From positions 21,220,001-21,284,000 of the forward strand of contig CM076270.1 in the NCBI GenBank assembly GCA_038380795.1: a stretch of 64,000 bases of DNA. Reading direction: 5' to 3'. The notes below the pieces were generated by a model. It did not search any database. It was not told the origin of the DNA and saw only the letters and a list, made by a program, of their open reading frames with translations. This document shows, one piece after another, positions 37,301 to 46,400 of the stretch; within the stretch, counting starts at the first letter, position 1, and every line of letters begins with the position of its first letter. Origin of the DNA: Pyrocephalus nanus (taxonomy: Eukaryota; Chordata; Aves; Passeriformes; Tyrannidae). The position numbers were made by a program, and so were the translations under genes.

Positions 37301-40300
37301 GAGGCCTCGCTGGTGCTGAAAAGGGGCAGATGTTTGGTGCTGTGTGGGAGCAGGGCCAAACTGCAGAGCACTGGGGGGCCTTTTGGGGAGGTAGATGAAA
37401 CCTGTGGAGGACTTGTCTGTGCTGAGGAAGCTGGAGCATCCCAGCAGGTGAACAGGAGGTTTTAAGCTTTGCCGGTAGTACTGCACCTTGAGCAAAATTC
37501 GTGCCTGCCCTTATTTAAAAATTCCTTTATAATTGTGGGCTTGGCGAGAGGCTAATCTGTTTACACAGGCGTACAGGAAAGAATGTGCTTCCTGGGAGTG
37601 CTAACAGCAGCTCCACCCCCGGGAAAAACTCGGGTCCTGCTCCAGGGGGCACAGCAGGGAGAGTCCAGAACAGCAGTGTTTCTCGCAGAAATCGGAGCCA
37701 ACCCTCCTCTTCCCATCTTCTCCTTAGTTTAACAGTCAGAGGGGGAAATAATTAATTCACTGCTAAATGCCTTTATAAAGTGTTGGTCTGGAACTCATCT
37801 GCCTCCTCTGTGTGTCCAAAAAAATCAAAGCTGTCCAAGCACACCAGGATAGAAGGGAGTCACCACAGACGGTTGTGGCTGGGTGTGTCCTGAGCTCTCC
37901 AGGAGCTTCTAGTGAGCTTGTAAGCTTCTAATATATGAGAAGCCCATATATCAGTGGATAAGGGTTAAAAACAGAATAAACCACTGGCCTCCAAACTTGT
38001 TTGTTCAGTAAAAAATTTTGAACATACATCCCCTATACATCCATATATATTTACTTAGGATTTGTATATCCATGTACTACTGTACTGATACATATGTTAT
38101 AAAACATGTACAAAATAGACTTTAAACGTGTAAGAGAAGGATAAAATAAACACTGCTTTGAAAAAATACTTATATTTTATTTAATTATTAGTGGTGCAAA
38201 AGGTATGTTCTTCCCCCAGCCTCACTGGTTGCTTTGTGCACCCAGTTTGGAGACCACTGGTTGAGGTAGAGTTGGTTGTCTGGGTCCTGCTTGAAAACTA
38301 CAGGAGCTATGTTTCTGTACTGGGGCTGAATGGGAAGGATAATAAAATTCAGAAAACTTTAATCAGGTTTGTAAATAGAGACTGTTTGCAACTGGGTTGG
38401 GAACCGCTGGAGTCAGCTGGGTAAATCTGAGCAAAGCCTTTGTTAGAGAATGATAATGTTTGGTTACATCTCTTTAACCGGAAAAGAAAAGCACATGAAC
38501 AGCTTTTGAGTTCACTCCTTGATCACCCACAGAGGGGTGTTTAGAAGGACTTTTTCTTCTAATATGAGGTGGACAAATAGCAGGGTGGCAAATAGAGGTA
38601 CAAAGTGGGGATGGGATTTCTGAACATCAGTCCTGGAAGCAGTCCTCAGCTCTTTTGTGTTGAGGTAGTTACTTAATGTTGGGACAAAACATGTTTTGCA
38701 TGTAAAGCTATCATCTAAAAATTGATGTAAAAAAGATGAATTGTTATGAAAAATGGACACCTAATAATATTTTATATACTAGACATCTGTGAACAGCTTT
38801 GTGTTTTTCCATGGCTATCCTCATGTTATGGATGAGGGAATAAATGTGAGTGGAAATTTGTATTAGGAATATGCAAAATGGCTCTTGGAGTTGCTTAAAA
38901 CCAAACATGCTGTGAATCTATTGCCTGGAAGTTGTAAACAGCTGAAGTTCAGCCACACTGGAGTAATGCACTTACCAGAATATCATTAAATATTTCTCTT
39001 GTGAAAAAGTCCCCTCATTCCTGCCTATCTAAAAGTGAAGTTTGCCTAAATAATTCATTTTCAGACTGTGACCAAGCATGGTAGAATTCAACTGGCATGA
39101 CTTGGTGAAAAAGATGCAATCCTGAGAAGAGGACACTGCTGTCTGTGACTAACTTCAGCTTTTGGGTTGTGTTTTGTGGCTAGAGTACTAACTGCTGCCT
39201 CTGAGAGCAGAGCAGGGAGACTTGTTTTATTGCTTTTTACCTGGCTGCTCTCATACACACATGGCTTTTGTCTTCTTTCCCAGCTTTGTAGCTGGCAACA
39301 ATCGAGTTCTCAAAACACCTTATTTGCCTCTGTTAATAAATTAGGGTTTAACTACACGCTTGCTCCAGGCGCTGTACTGAAAGCTGGACTTCGGTGGCTT
39401 GGGCAACAAATTCCCTCCTGATGTTTTCCTGCCCGGCGGTGCCTGCCTCTTGCCAAGGCTGGCAGAAATCATGGCACACACACACCACGTCCCACAGCTC
39501 TGCACTTTTCATCCCTGGAGCTCGTGTTACCGGGATGGGAGCTTGCCTCTGACAAAGAACAGCATCTTCCCGGTTATGCAAAGCAAGCAAGTGATAATCC
39601 TACTGATGTGATGAAATTACTTGTAGGATAATGGGAGGGGAAGGGTTTGTGTGAAGGCAGCTTACCGCGAGGCTGTCCCTGAGGTGGAGCTCTGTGTGTG
39701 CCTTTTCCACCGAGGTCGTAGGTGAAGAGTGCCCTTAAAACATGAGAGGGGGTGGGGAGGAGAATTTCACTTGTTCAGGTGAAATATATGTGTCCACAGA
39801 TACATGCATATCTCTATGTATCTGGGTTGGGTTTTGTTTAGCACAGGCTACAGGTTGTCCCTGCATATGAATAGTGCCATCACTGTGAATTCAGTGTGTT
39901 CCTCCACCACTGGGCACCCACCAATGCAGATACTGGTCTTCTATCATCACCTTGTTTACCTTCCAGGTCTCACCAAGTTCTTAAACATGATTTCTTTGCA
40001 GGATGTGATCGGCGGAGCACTGATTTCGGCCGTGCTGCTCGTGCTCTTGTATCCTGCGTGGGACATGATAGATCACTTGCTGTTAACTAGTCCCTTCTGC
40101 CCACTGGTTTCCATAGTTGTGCCTCTTGTCTTATGTTACAACTACCCCAAACTAGACTATTACAGCCCTACTAGGGGAGACACCACTACTATCTTAGGAG
40201 CAGCAGCCGGAGCAACTGTGGGATTTTGGTTAAACAACCACTACGCTGCACCAGTCCATGCCAGCGAAAGTTTTCAGTTTGGATATCCTCTGATCACCAC

Positions 40301-40544
40301 TAAAGTGGTGGTTGTGCTGGCCAGGTTCCTTGTAGGCATCTTAGTTGTTCTGCTGACGCGCTGGCTGATGAAGAACGCGGTCCTTGGTGTGCTGGGTTAT
40401 CGGTACAAGTTTCCCATCCGTGACCTGGAGGCCCGGAGACGACTGGAAGTTGAAGTGCCCTATAAGTTCATCACGTACTCCTCAGTTGGCTTCACGGCTA
40501 CCGTGATTGTGCCGCTGCTGCACGAGCTGTTGGGGCTGCAGTGA
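7140..40544 (+). CDS. SGPP2: Sphingosine-1-phosphate phosphatase 2 (5 exons)
   Basis: Joined exons 7140-7352, 20982-21140, 31262-31441, 33890-33979 and 40002-40544 encode 394 residues, close to the roughly 399 of human SGPP2. All introns are GT-AG and phase 0. The enzyme removes phosphate from sphingosine-1-phosphate at the ER membrane, giving sphingosine for ceramide synthesis and lowering S1P signalling; in mammals it is linked to inflammatory induction. The PAP2-type catalytic motifs are all present: K134-(x6)-R141-P142, P161-S-T-H164, and S204-R205-(x5)-H211-(x3)-D215. H164, H211 and D215 form the expected active site. Several hydrophobic spans follow a soluble, low-complexity N-terminus. 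The paralogue SGPP1 is excluded mainly by the N-terminus ([19 protein letters not shown], close to SGPP2) and by the FARSB neighbour. No frameshift or missing key residue is seen. Confidence 0.97.
9501..9582 (+). repeat. A-rich low-complexity tract
   Basis: There are 82 bases of adenine broken only by single cytosines at 9515, 9545 and 9570. The tract is flanked by unique sequence in intron 1. It may be an expanded homopolymer or the remnant tail of a retrotransposed sequence. I see no recognisable retroposed body immediately before it. Confidence 0.9.
11491..11520 (+). repeat. 15-bp exact tandem duplication
   Basis: AGAGAGCTGCTGCTG is present twice back to back (11491-11505 and 11506-11520) within intron 1. 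No function is apparent. Confidence 0.85.
12600..12629 (+). repeat. 14-bp direct repeat, 2-bp spacer
   Basis: AAGGGACAGAGTAA occurs at 12600-12613 and again at 12616-12629 in intron 1. It looks like a small slippage-type duplication. Confidence 0.8.
14803..14872 (+). mobile_element. CR1 LINE 3' tail
   Basis: This is the short terminal segment of a CR1 element in + orientation. It has GGTTGGACTAGATGACCTTT, then GGTCCCTTCCAACCCAAACT, then the degenerate TTCTGTGATTCTCTGA octamer-type terminus. Only the last 70 bp or so are recognisable. Confidence 0.85.
15620..15770 (+). mobile_element. Possible old CR1 fragment
   Basis: The order of short blocks (TTGGAGCCTCCACCACTGG, then ACAGGTTAGACA, then ACAAACTTCCATCAGAG, then GACAAGCTGGACTAGG) resembles an ancient CR1-type 3' region. 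Identity is low and the octamer end is not visible, so this is tentative. Confidence 0.3.
17171..17207 (+). repeat. Degenerate CTTATTTTC tandem repeat
   Basis: About four imperfect copies of a 9-bp pyrimidine-rich unit (CTTATTTTC) stand in a row in intron 1. This is a low-complexity simple repeat. Confidence 0.7.
20982..21140 (+). CDS. SGPP2: SGPP2 exon 2 (residues 72-124)
   Basis: The 159-bp exon lies between TTTCCAG and GTAAGTATT and is phase 0 at both ends. It encodes [19 protein letters not shown] and then the first membrane span, followed by the strongly conserved [10 protein letters not shown] loop and SRRMIIVW. These are characteristic of sphingosine-1-phosphate phosphatases. The end of the exon opens the second membrane span, which continues into exon 3. 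Confidence 0.96.
22437..22785 (+). mobile_element. CR1 LINE 3' fragment
   Basis: This is a well-preserved avian CR1 3' end. It has CTTCCTCGTGAGGGGAAGAG, GGTGACCAGTGACAGGACC, CAGGGGAGGTTTAGGTTGG, GATATTAGGAAAAGGTTCTT, GGGTGGCTGGGCACTGAACA, CAGGCACATGATGTGATTCT and GGACTTGATGATCCTTGTGG. It terminates in TTCTGTGACTCTG. No reverse transcriptase region remains. It is the clearest repeat hit in the window. Confidence 0.93.
23050..23180 (-). mobile_element. CR1 LINE 3' tail, inverted
   Basis: The + strand reads TAGAATCATAGAATGGCTTG then GGTTGGAAGGGATCTTAAAG, which is the reverse complement of a CR1 3' terminus. It continues through CAGGGATACCTGCCACTAGA and CCAGGTTCCTCAAAGCCCCA, the usual upstream CR1 sequence. 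It points toward the + copy that ends at 22785, so the two 3' ends face each other about 265 bp apart. Confidence 0.92.
24675..24701 (+). repeat. GTTT simple repeat
   Basis: About six GTTT units with one GG interruption lie in intron 2. This is a short tetranucleotide microsatellite. Confidence 0.8.
25027..25184 (+). repeat. 23-bp minisatellite, about 7 copies
   Basis: Tandem units begin at 25027, 25050, 25073, 25096, 25118, 25141 and 25164 (the last is partial). Each reads TTTGGGTGCC, then AGGT, then GATGCCAGG, with minor variants (CTGG for CAGG; one copy one base short). Copies are nearly identical, so the array is young or homogenised. The array is open in several frames, but the repeated peptides have no support as protein. 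Confidence 0.95.
29470..29502. repeat. Short hairpin, 15-bp stem, 2-nt loop
   Basis: TAATAATACTTCCAC, then AA, then GTGGAAGTCATTATTA form an inverted repeat with one unpaired C as the only imperfection. It lies in SGPP2 intron 2. It could be a hairpin-forming element or chance; no family is recognised. Confidence 0.7.
31262..31441 (+). CDS. SGPP2: SGPP2 exon 3 (residues 125-184), catalytic motifs C1 and C2
   Basis: The 180-bp exon lies between CCCCAG and GTAGGGGG, phase 0 at both ends. It encodes [18 protein letters not shown], carrying motif C1 (K134, R141, P142), and then [14 protein letters not shown], carrying motif C2 with the catalytic H164. C1 binds the substrate phosphate, and the C2 histidine takes part in catalysis in this superfamily. 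A hydrophobic span follows. The Thr in PSTH instead of Gly in PSGH is normal for S1P phosphatases. Confidence 0.97.
31442..33889 (+). other. SGPP2: SGPP2 intron 3
   Basis: This 2.4-kb intron starts GTAGGGGGTA and ends CCCTTTTCACAG after a T-rich tract. It includes a palindromic AT-rich stretch around 32729-32751. No coding potential or known repeat is seen. Confidence 0.9.
33890..33979 (+). CDS. SGPP2: SGPP2 exon 4 (residues 185-214), most of motif C3
   Basis: The 90-bp exon begins after TTTTCACAG and ends before GTAAGGC. It encodes a membrane span ([17 protein letters not shown]) and then [13 protein letters not shown], which carries S204, R205 and H211 of motif C3. The final catalytic Asp (D215) is the first codon of exon 5, so the intron cuts the motif. 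H211 is the expected phospho-acceptor histidine of this family. Confidence 0.97.
33980..40001 (+). other. SGPP2: SGPP2 intron 4
   Basis: The 6.0-kb intron has a GTAAGG donor and a TTTCTTTGCAG acceptor. It contains a G run (36690-36700) and nothing recognisable as a gene or known transposon. The last 198 bases are open in the frame of exon 5, from an ATG at 39804. Confidence 0.9.
36690..36700 (+). repeat. G homopolymer, 11 bp
   Basis: Eleven consecutive guanines lie in intron 4. The run could be prone to slippage or sequencing error. Confidence 0.8.
40002..40544 (+). CDS. SGPP2: SGPP2 exon 5 (residues 215-394)
   Basis: This terminal coding exon follows TTTCTTTGCAG. It opens with D215 (last residue of motif C3) in [20 protein letters not shown]. 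It includes the family-conserved [12 protein letters not shown] segment (about 267-278), several hydrophobic spans, and the C-terminal [19 protein letters not shown] block (about 357-375) before the end at LLGLQ. The stop is TGA at 40542-40544. The region between about 295 and 310 is the least conserved compared with what I remember of mammalian SGPP2. Confidence 0.96.
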   Translation, partial: DVIGGALISAVLLVLLYPAWDMIDHLLLTSPFCPLVSIVVPLVLCYNYPKLDYYSPTRGDTTTILGAAAGATVGFWLNNHYAAPVHASESFQFGYPLITTKVVVVLARFLVGILVVLLTRWLMKNAVLGVLGYRYKFPIRDLEARRRLEVEVPYKFITYSSVGFTATVIVPLLHELLGLQ

Positions 40545-40658
40545 GCTCAGCGCCTTCCTCACCGAGCCATGGGCAGCACCACCACCTCAGAGACACGAGA
40601 ACTCCATCACGGCTGGTGGCTTGACCAAAAAGTGTTTTGTGCCTTTCTGTGCACCGAT

Positions 40659-41632
40659 GTGGTGGGTCGACTGTGGCTGGATGCCAGGGGCTCACTAAAG
40701 CCTCTCTGTCACTCCTCAGCTGGGCAGGGGAGAGAAAATAAAAAGAGAGGGTCATCGGTTGAGATAAGGACGGGGAGAGATCTCCCAGCACTTACAGTCA
40801 CAGGCAAAACAGACTCAACTTGGGGAAATTAGTTTAATTTATTACCAAGCTAATCAGAGTAGGAAAATGAGAAATAAAAACAAATATTAAGAACACCTTC
40901 CACCTACCCTTCCCTTCTTCCCAGGCTCAACTTCACTCCTGAATTCTCTACCTCCTCCCACCCACCATCACAGGGGATGGGGAATGGAGTCAGTTCATCA
41001 CATGTTGTTTCTGCTGCTCCTCCCTCCTTGGGAGTAGGATTCCTTACACTCCTCCTCTGCTCCAGTATAGGGTCCTTCCCATAGAAGACACCTCTCCAAA
41101 AACTTCTCCAGTGTGAGTTCTTCCCGTGGGCTACAGTTCTTCATTAACTGCTCAAGCATGTGTCCCCTGGGGGGGGGTCACAAATCCTGCTAGGAGCCTG
41201 CTCCAGTATAGGCTTCCCACAGGGTTGCAGCCTCATCCCCCTCTCCACAAACTGCAGGTGGGTCTCTGCTCTACTAAGGACTTCCATGAGCTGCAGGGGT
41301 ACAGCTGCCTCACGTGGTCTGCACTACAAGCTGCAGTGAAATCTCTGTTCTGGCACCCAGAGTGCCTCTTACTCTTCCTTCTTCAGTGGTCTTGGTGTCT
41401 GCAGAGTTTTTCCTTTCCCACATCTTCACTCCTCTCTCTGGCTGCAGTTGTACGGGGTTTTTTCCCCCCTTCTTAACTGTGTTGTCCCAGAGGTGTTGCC
41501 ACTGTTGCTGAGGGGCTCAGCCTTGTCCAGCAGCGGATCTGTCTTGGAGCTGGCTGGCACAGGGGAAGCTTCTGGCAACTTCTTAGAGAAGCCACCCCTC
41601 ACTACCGTGACCTTGCCACACAAACCCCAACT
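40659..41632. mobile_element. Endogenous retrovirus LTR-like block (solo)
   Basis: About 970 bp resemble, from memory, a long avian (neoavian or passerine) retroviral LTR family. Landmarks in order are GTGGGTCGACTGTGGCTGG near the left end, CAGCTGGGCAGGGGAGAGAA, CAAAACAGACTCAACTTGGG, AGAGTAGGAAAATGAGAAAT, repeated 'CTGCTCCAGTATAGG' units (41057-41071 and 41198-41212), and TTGGTGTCTGCAG. CTTGCCACACAAACCCCAA stands near the right end. No gag, pol or env frame adjoins it, so it is probably a solo LTR left by recombination. Boundaries are approximate, and I could not confirm a target-site duplication. It is decayed and non-coding. Confidence 0.7.
40737..40742 (+). terminator. AATAAA in LTR-like block (weak candidate)
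   Basis: AATAAA lies about 190 bp after the SGPP2 stop, inside the LTR-like sequence; a second copy is at 40873-40878. Neither is followed by an obvious GU-rich element. They may give a short 3' UTR form, but the downstream signal at 43406 looks stronger. Confidence 0.25.
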
Positions 41633-43405
41633 GGCTGACTTGGGGGGGTCACAGGAATTGCTGGGCACAGATAACTTTGGGTTAGAAATCGCTGCCCCCA
41701 CTGTGTGCTGTAACTAGAGACCCTTGGTCCAGGTGTCTAAAGATGACAAGCACAGAGCCAAAATTCCTCCCAGAGTGGCTGTTTTGCTATGGGGCTGGGG
41801 GTGCCAGGGAGTGTGGCTGTGACCTCCCTGCCCAGCTGTGGTCCTGCTCCTGCTGAAGCAGTGGAGCAATCCAAGGAAGGGCTCAGGTTTGGGGCATGGG
41901 AGAGCAAGTGGCTGGTGGTGTGGGGGAAGAAACAACCATCCAAGAGTAAAGTGCCATCACTGGGCAGAGCTCACAGTTTCTGATGGCACTGCCAGAGCTG
42001 GCTGGTTCTGTGTGGATAGTTTTATCCATTACAGTTCAAAAAAATCCCTCCAAACAAAACACAAGGAAAATGTAACACAGGACATTCTATGTGATTTGTA
42101 ACGAGTTTATCTTGGATATTAGTAAGAAAGCCTCCACTAAGAGATCATTTGCCCACGTACAGCTGAGCAGAGTTATTACCACAACACTGATGTTTGTATT
42201 CAAACTGGTTAACTCAGATTAATCTCCTCTGTCTGAGGGACAGGGGAAAGTCCTTCCTGTCATGCAGGGATGACAAGTGGTGTCCACAAACTGCGTTGTG
42301 GAGGGAGCTGAGTAGTGACTCTGGTGACTGCAACATGTGGCAATGATAAGATGCCATCATTTTCTGGTGCTGCACAGCATCACAGTTGGTCTTCCATGCG
42401 TCCTACAATACTGTGTGTACACTTGTAGAATAGCAAATAAGGAGTGTTCATGGGAGGGTCATCCCTATATCTCAGGCTGCTTATTTTAAAAAAATATATA
42501 TCAGCTGTTAGACCAATGAGCTGTTGAGAGATACAGTGGTGAATGTGGTCTGCTTGGCTGGAAATAAATGTTACCATGCTATTGCTGCAGAGCTCCAAGC
42601 ATGGCCCCCGTGCCTTTCCTGGCAGAATGTACAGTGAGAGCCAGCTTTTTAACCATGCACGCTTATCTTCCTGGCTGCAAGGAAAATGAACCTGAAGAAT
42701 GTAAAGGAGGTTCTTTGCCATCAGTTGGCTGCTTGGATAAATGATATAATCAAGTTCCAAAATGGTACCTGGGAGTTCCTCTTAGGAGTGGGAGGCACAT
42801 GTGTGAAAGGGCCGTGCCGCTTTAAAACCCAGCGTGTCGGTCTCCAGAAGAAATGCAGGCAGAAATTTTAACCACTTTTAGATTTGTTCAGTCTGTGGAT
42901 AAACTGTTTTATATCAGGTTGTGAGGACTTCACATGTGCATGCCAACAGCTTCAGCCTGCCCCTCAGCAGGGCTCATGCCCAGTCACACTTGCCCTTGGG
43001 TGAGTGCTGGACTCCGGCCACCAAAGCCTTGGGGTTCCATCCTCAGCCTCTCTCCCTCCCACACACCACAGAAGCGCTGCCATCAGGCTTCAAAACACCT
43101 TTAAAACCCCTGTGTTAAGAGCGCTGTATGATGTACAGCTGCAGCGCAGAGCTGGAGCCCCATGGAGGGGCCACATCCCAGTGGATGGGACCAAAACTGG
43201 GAAAAAACTTGGCAGCAAGATGAGTGTTTAAGCTGGGGGGTGAATCAGTCCCAAGAAAGGCACAGTTTGACAGGGACATTCATGCAGCTTTATATGTAAA
43301 ATTTCTGTTCTGATTCACATCTATTTTGTGCTACAAAGATTTTATAAATTATATATAAATGCTGCACAAGTATTTTTATAGTATTAACCTGCATGTGATT
43401 CATGC

Positions 43406-43411
43406 AATAAA
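43406..43411 (+). terminator. SGPP2: SGPP2 poly(A) signal
   Basis: A canonical AATAAA (context CATGCAATAAATGC) is followed 48-76 bp later by a GT-rich stretch (GTTTGGTGTTTGTCTGTTCA then TTTTGTGT). This is the usual layout of a vertebrate cleavage and polyadenylation site. Cleavage would fall near 43425-43440. Confidence 0.7.
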
Positions 43412-43435
43412 TGCAGACTGTATTTGGTTCAAATT

Positions 43436-46400
43436 TTAAAATATACCTATTTTGCAGAGTTTGGTGTTTGTCTGTTCATTTTGTGTCCTCTATTGCTACT
43501 TGTAAATGACTGATGTGAGGGGAACAAGTCCCAGTTTATACAGATTCCCAAGTGCAACCATGCACCTCTCCTCCCAAGCTGTCCCATTTGTGGCCCCTTG
43601 TCTCCTGCTCAGTCTAGCTGAATTTTTGCATTCATTGAGCAGCCCAACAAAGTTTTGTGGCCAGGGATGTGTATTTGAAACCAGGTAGGGCCATATTGTC
43701 CTACCAGCATCATGCCCTGCCTGGAAGTGGTATGGCCCTGGGCCCCAAGCTCCCACAGCTGATTGGGGTGAGCCCAATTGCTGCAACATCCCTGGGCCAC
43801 CTGGGTCAGGCAGAGCTTTCAGCTGGGCTCTGTGCTTGTGGGATGCTCATGGGACCACAGCCGTTCCCACAGGGCCAGGCTCGGAGAGGCAAGTCCTTTA
43901 ACAAGGTAAGAGACTTCACCCTTTCTGTATTTCATTAACCTGAAGCACCAGGTCCTCGCAGAAAACTCGTGTGTGTCTTTGCTGTCTGTGGAAATGCTCC
44001 CACCCCTTCATCCCTGCAGTGTGGGCGCCTCTGCATTTCCAGTGTGGTGGCAGAAAGCGAGTTTTGTGGCGGGTTTGCTGGTCATGTTCTGTTCTCAGCA
44101 ACATGGAGTCACCAGCTTAATCCTCTTGACTAGGCATGCTCAGATTTTAGAATAAAACACTGTGTTTGATGTGAATGGGGGAGGAGGTAACTTCCAGAGC
44201 ATCAGCCTTGGAGCCTGGGCTGTTGACTTCTGTCTGTCCTGGTCCAGTGCTACAGGTTTCCATCCTGTGGCTGCCTACAGCTGCAGGGGTGGTGCAAGGC
44301 AATCTAAGTTTCCTTTGTTATTCTGTCAAGAGGGATGTAGCTGGCACCTCACCCTTAGCTTAGTCCACTCTGTCCTGCCTTAGGCTGCCTGCTGAAATGC
44401 TCACTTTGCAAATCACTTTCCGGGCGTGTGGTGCCAACACAGCCTTCCCCCTGTAACCCTGTCATCGAGCATCTCTGTCTGATGGTCCCCTGGTGCAGAA
44501 CCAGCTACTCTGCCAGCAGCCAAATGGCCTTGCACGTTTTGGCAGGGATTAAAACCCAAAGCAGCAAGCACTGAATTTTCCTGCTTAAATTTTTCAGCAG
44601 TAACTTGGTCATGACCCCAGTCTCCCAATCCACCCAAATTTCTATGCAAAATCACCAGCAAGCTGGCACCTTGCTTTTCTGGAAACAGGTGATGTAATTT
44701 AGGGGCTGGAATACAACGGCCTGAGTTTCAGTTTTGACCCTTCTAATCTGTGCTACAAGTCTAAGTCAGGAAATGCGAGTACCTCTCTGAACAGGGTGGA
44801 AGTGCAGCTCGGTAGCGTGTGGGATCTTGCACATTTGCTAAAACCTGTGTAAAGCAAGGCCCTTGCTCACTGCCAGCCAGCTCCAGCTCCAGCTCCAGCT
44901 CCAGCTCCAGCTCCAGCTCCAGCTCCAGCTCCAGCTCCAGCTCCAGCTCCTGCCAGAGCACATTGGTTCCCCTGTCATCTGTTGGGGCTGGCAGTAGGCT
45001 GGCAGTGATGGCCAGCCTGCCCACTGTCCCTCTGCTGCCTTGCTCACCCCGCTGCCCTCGCACCAGGCTCGGTTTCGAGGTCGCTGGGCGGTCAGAGGTG
45101 TTGTGTGTGAGAGGCCGTGACCCCCCAGCAGCCTCCTGGCAGCGCCCGGTGCTTTTGCTCAGCCTATTCCATACTCACCTGCCAAACTGAGAATGATTTG
45201 AATTGCAAGCAAGCACGGTGCCAGCACGGAGATGGAAACAGTCCCGAGTGTCACCTTTACATAAACACTCCTGTGCAATAGCGAGGGTGACCTGTGAGCG
45301 CAGGGGCCTGTGCTGGGAGCTGCAGCCGGGCTGTCTCAGGGTTCTGCTCCTTTGGAAAATCAGCTTTCCAGCTCCAAGCAAAGCAAGGGCAAACCCAGAG
45401 GTGCTTGTGTCCAGCAGAAGGGAACTCAGCAGTCACCTAGATAGCACCCTAAACCACCTTTGACCTCTCTGTCACCAGCTGTCCAGCTTTTTGTGCTCAT
45501 GTTCTGATCCCCAGAGATGACCCAGTACACACAGGCAGCAGGAGCAGGCCAAAAGCAATCCGTAATTGGGGACCAGCAGTGAAAAATCCCACTTCCAGCT
45601 CTTCTTTAAAAAGAAAATCCAAGCTCAAAAGACATCAAAAAGTCGCACAGAAGCCACCACGAGTGGCAGATACCTCCTTTGACAAGAGACTATGGCTACA
45701 ACAAAGGGTAAAAGCAAAATTTCAGTGCTCACAGTGGCTCGCTCTTGCATGAAGCTGGGTGATAGCTACCTCGAGTTCTGCATACAGCTACGAGCAGGCT
45801 GTAAATACCAGTTAATTGGTTTGGAGCTATGAAAGACAAAGCCTTGCAATAAATACGCCAGACTTACATGAAGTGCCCCACTCATCAGGAATCACAGTTA
45901 ATCCTGAGCACAGCACTACAGAAAAGCTTGAATTTCATTGCTACAGCAGCCCCTGCAAGGCTGCTGGCACCACCACACTTATCTGGGAGGGTGCAGGGGC
46001 TCCAAATGTCTTTTTTAACCTTTATCTTTATTCTCATCCTCCACTTTTAGCAAGTAATGGTACTTACCTGGGACAGAGTTAGTGCCCCGTTTGTGGTGCA
46101 TTCAGCTGCCAACTCATGGGCAAATGGTATGAAAGAGAAGCTATCCCTGAAAGCCTCGGACCACATGCCACTGCAGCTCAAGCCCTTAGTCCCAGCCTAA
46201 TCTGGTCTTTAAACTCAAAGGACAGTAAATTCACGGCAGAATTGGGACACCCAAAGAGTCAGAAAATCCTGTGTAGAGAAATATATTTAGTGCACGCAAA
46301 TATGCCTGCGCTCTGCTGCAATGCAAATCTGCCTTATTGTCGTCCTAATCCCCGTGCATGACACACCAATAAACAGGGGGGGTTAATACTTACCATCTGC

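Larger units (their letters stand above)
40545..43435 (+). other. SGPP2: SGPP2 3' UTR (predicted)
   Basis: From the stop codon to a strong poly(A) signal at 43406-43411 there is no supported gene. Most of the first kilobase is an LTR-like insertion (about 40659-41632). The last 200 bp are A/T-rich (ATATATAAATGCTGCACAAG, then GTATTTTTATAGTATTAACC), typical of a real 3' UTR end. The length, about 2.9 kb, is inferred; a shorter form ending at signals near 40737 or 40873 is possible. Confidence 0.6.

Noticed and set aside
44761..45190. Open frames with poly-Ser, Glu-Leu and Trp-Ser runs
   Set aside because: They are the three readings of the (CTCCAG)n repeat; no homology lies on either side.
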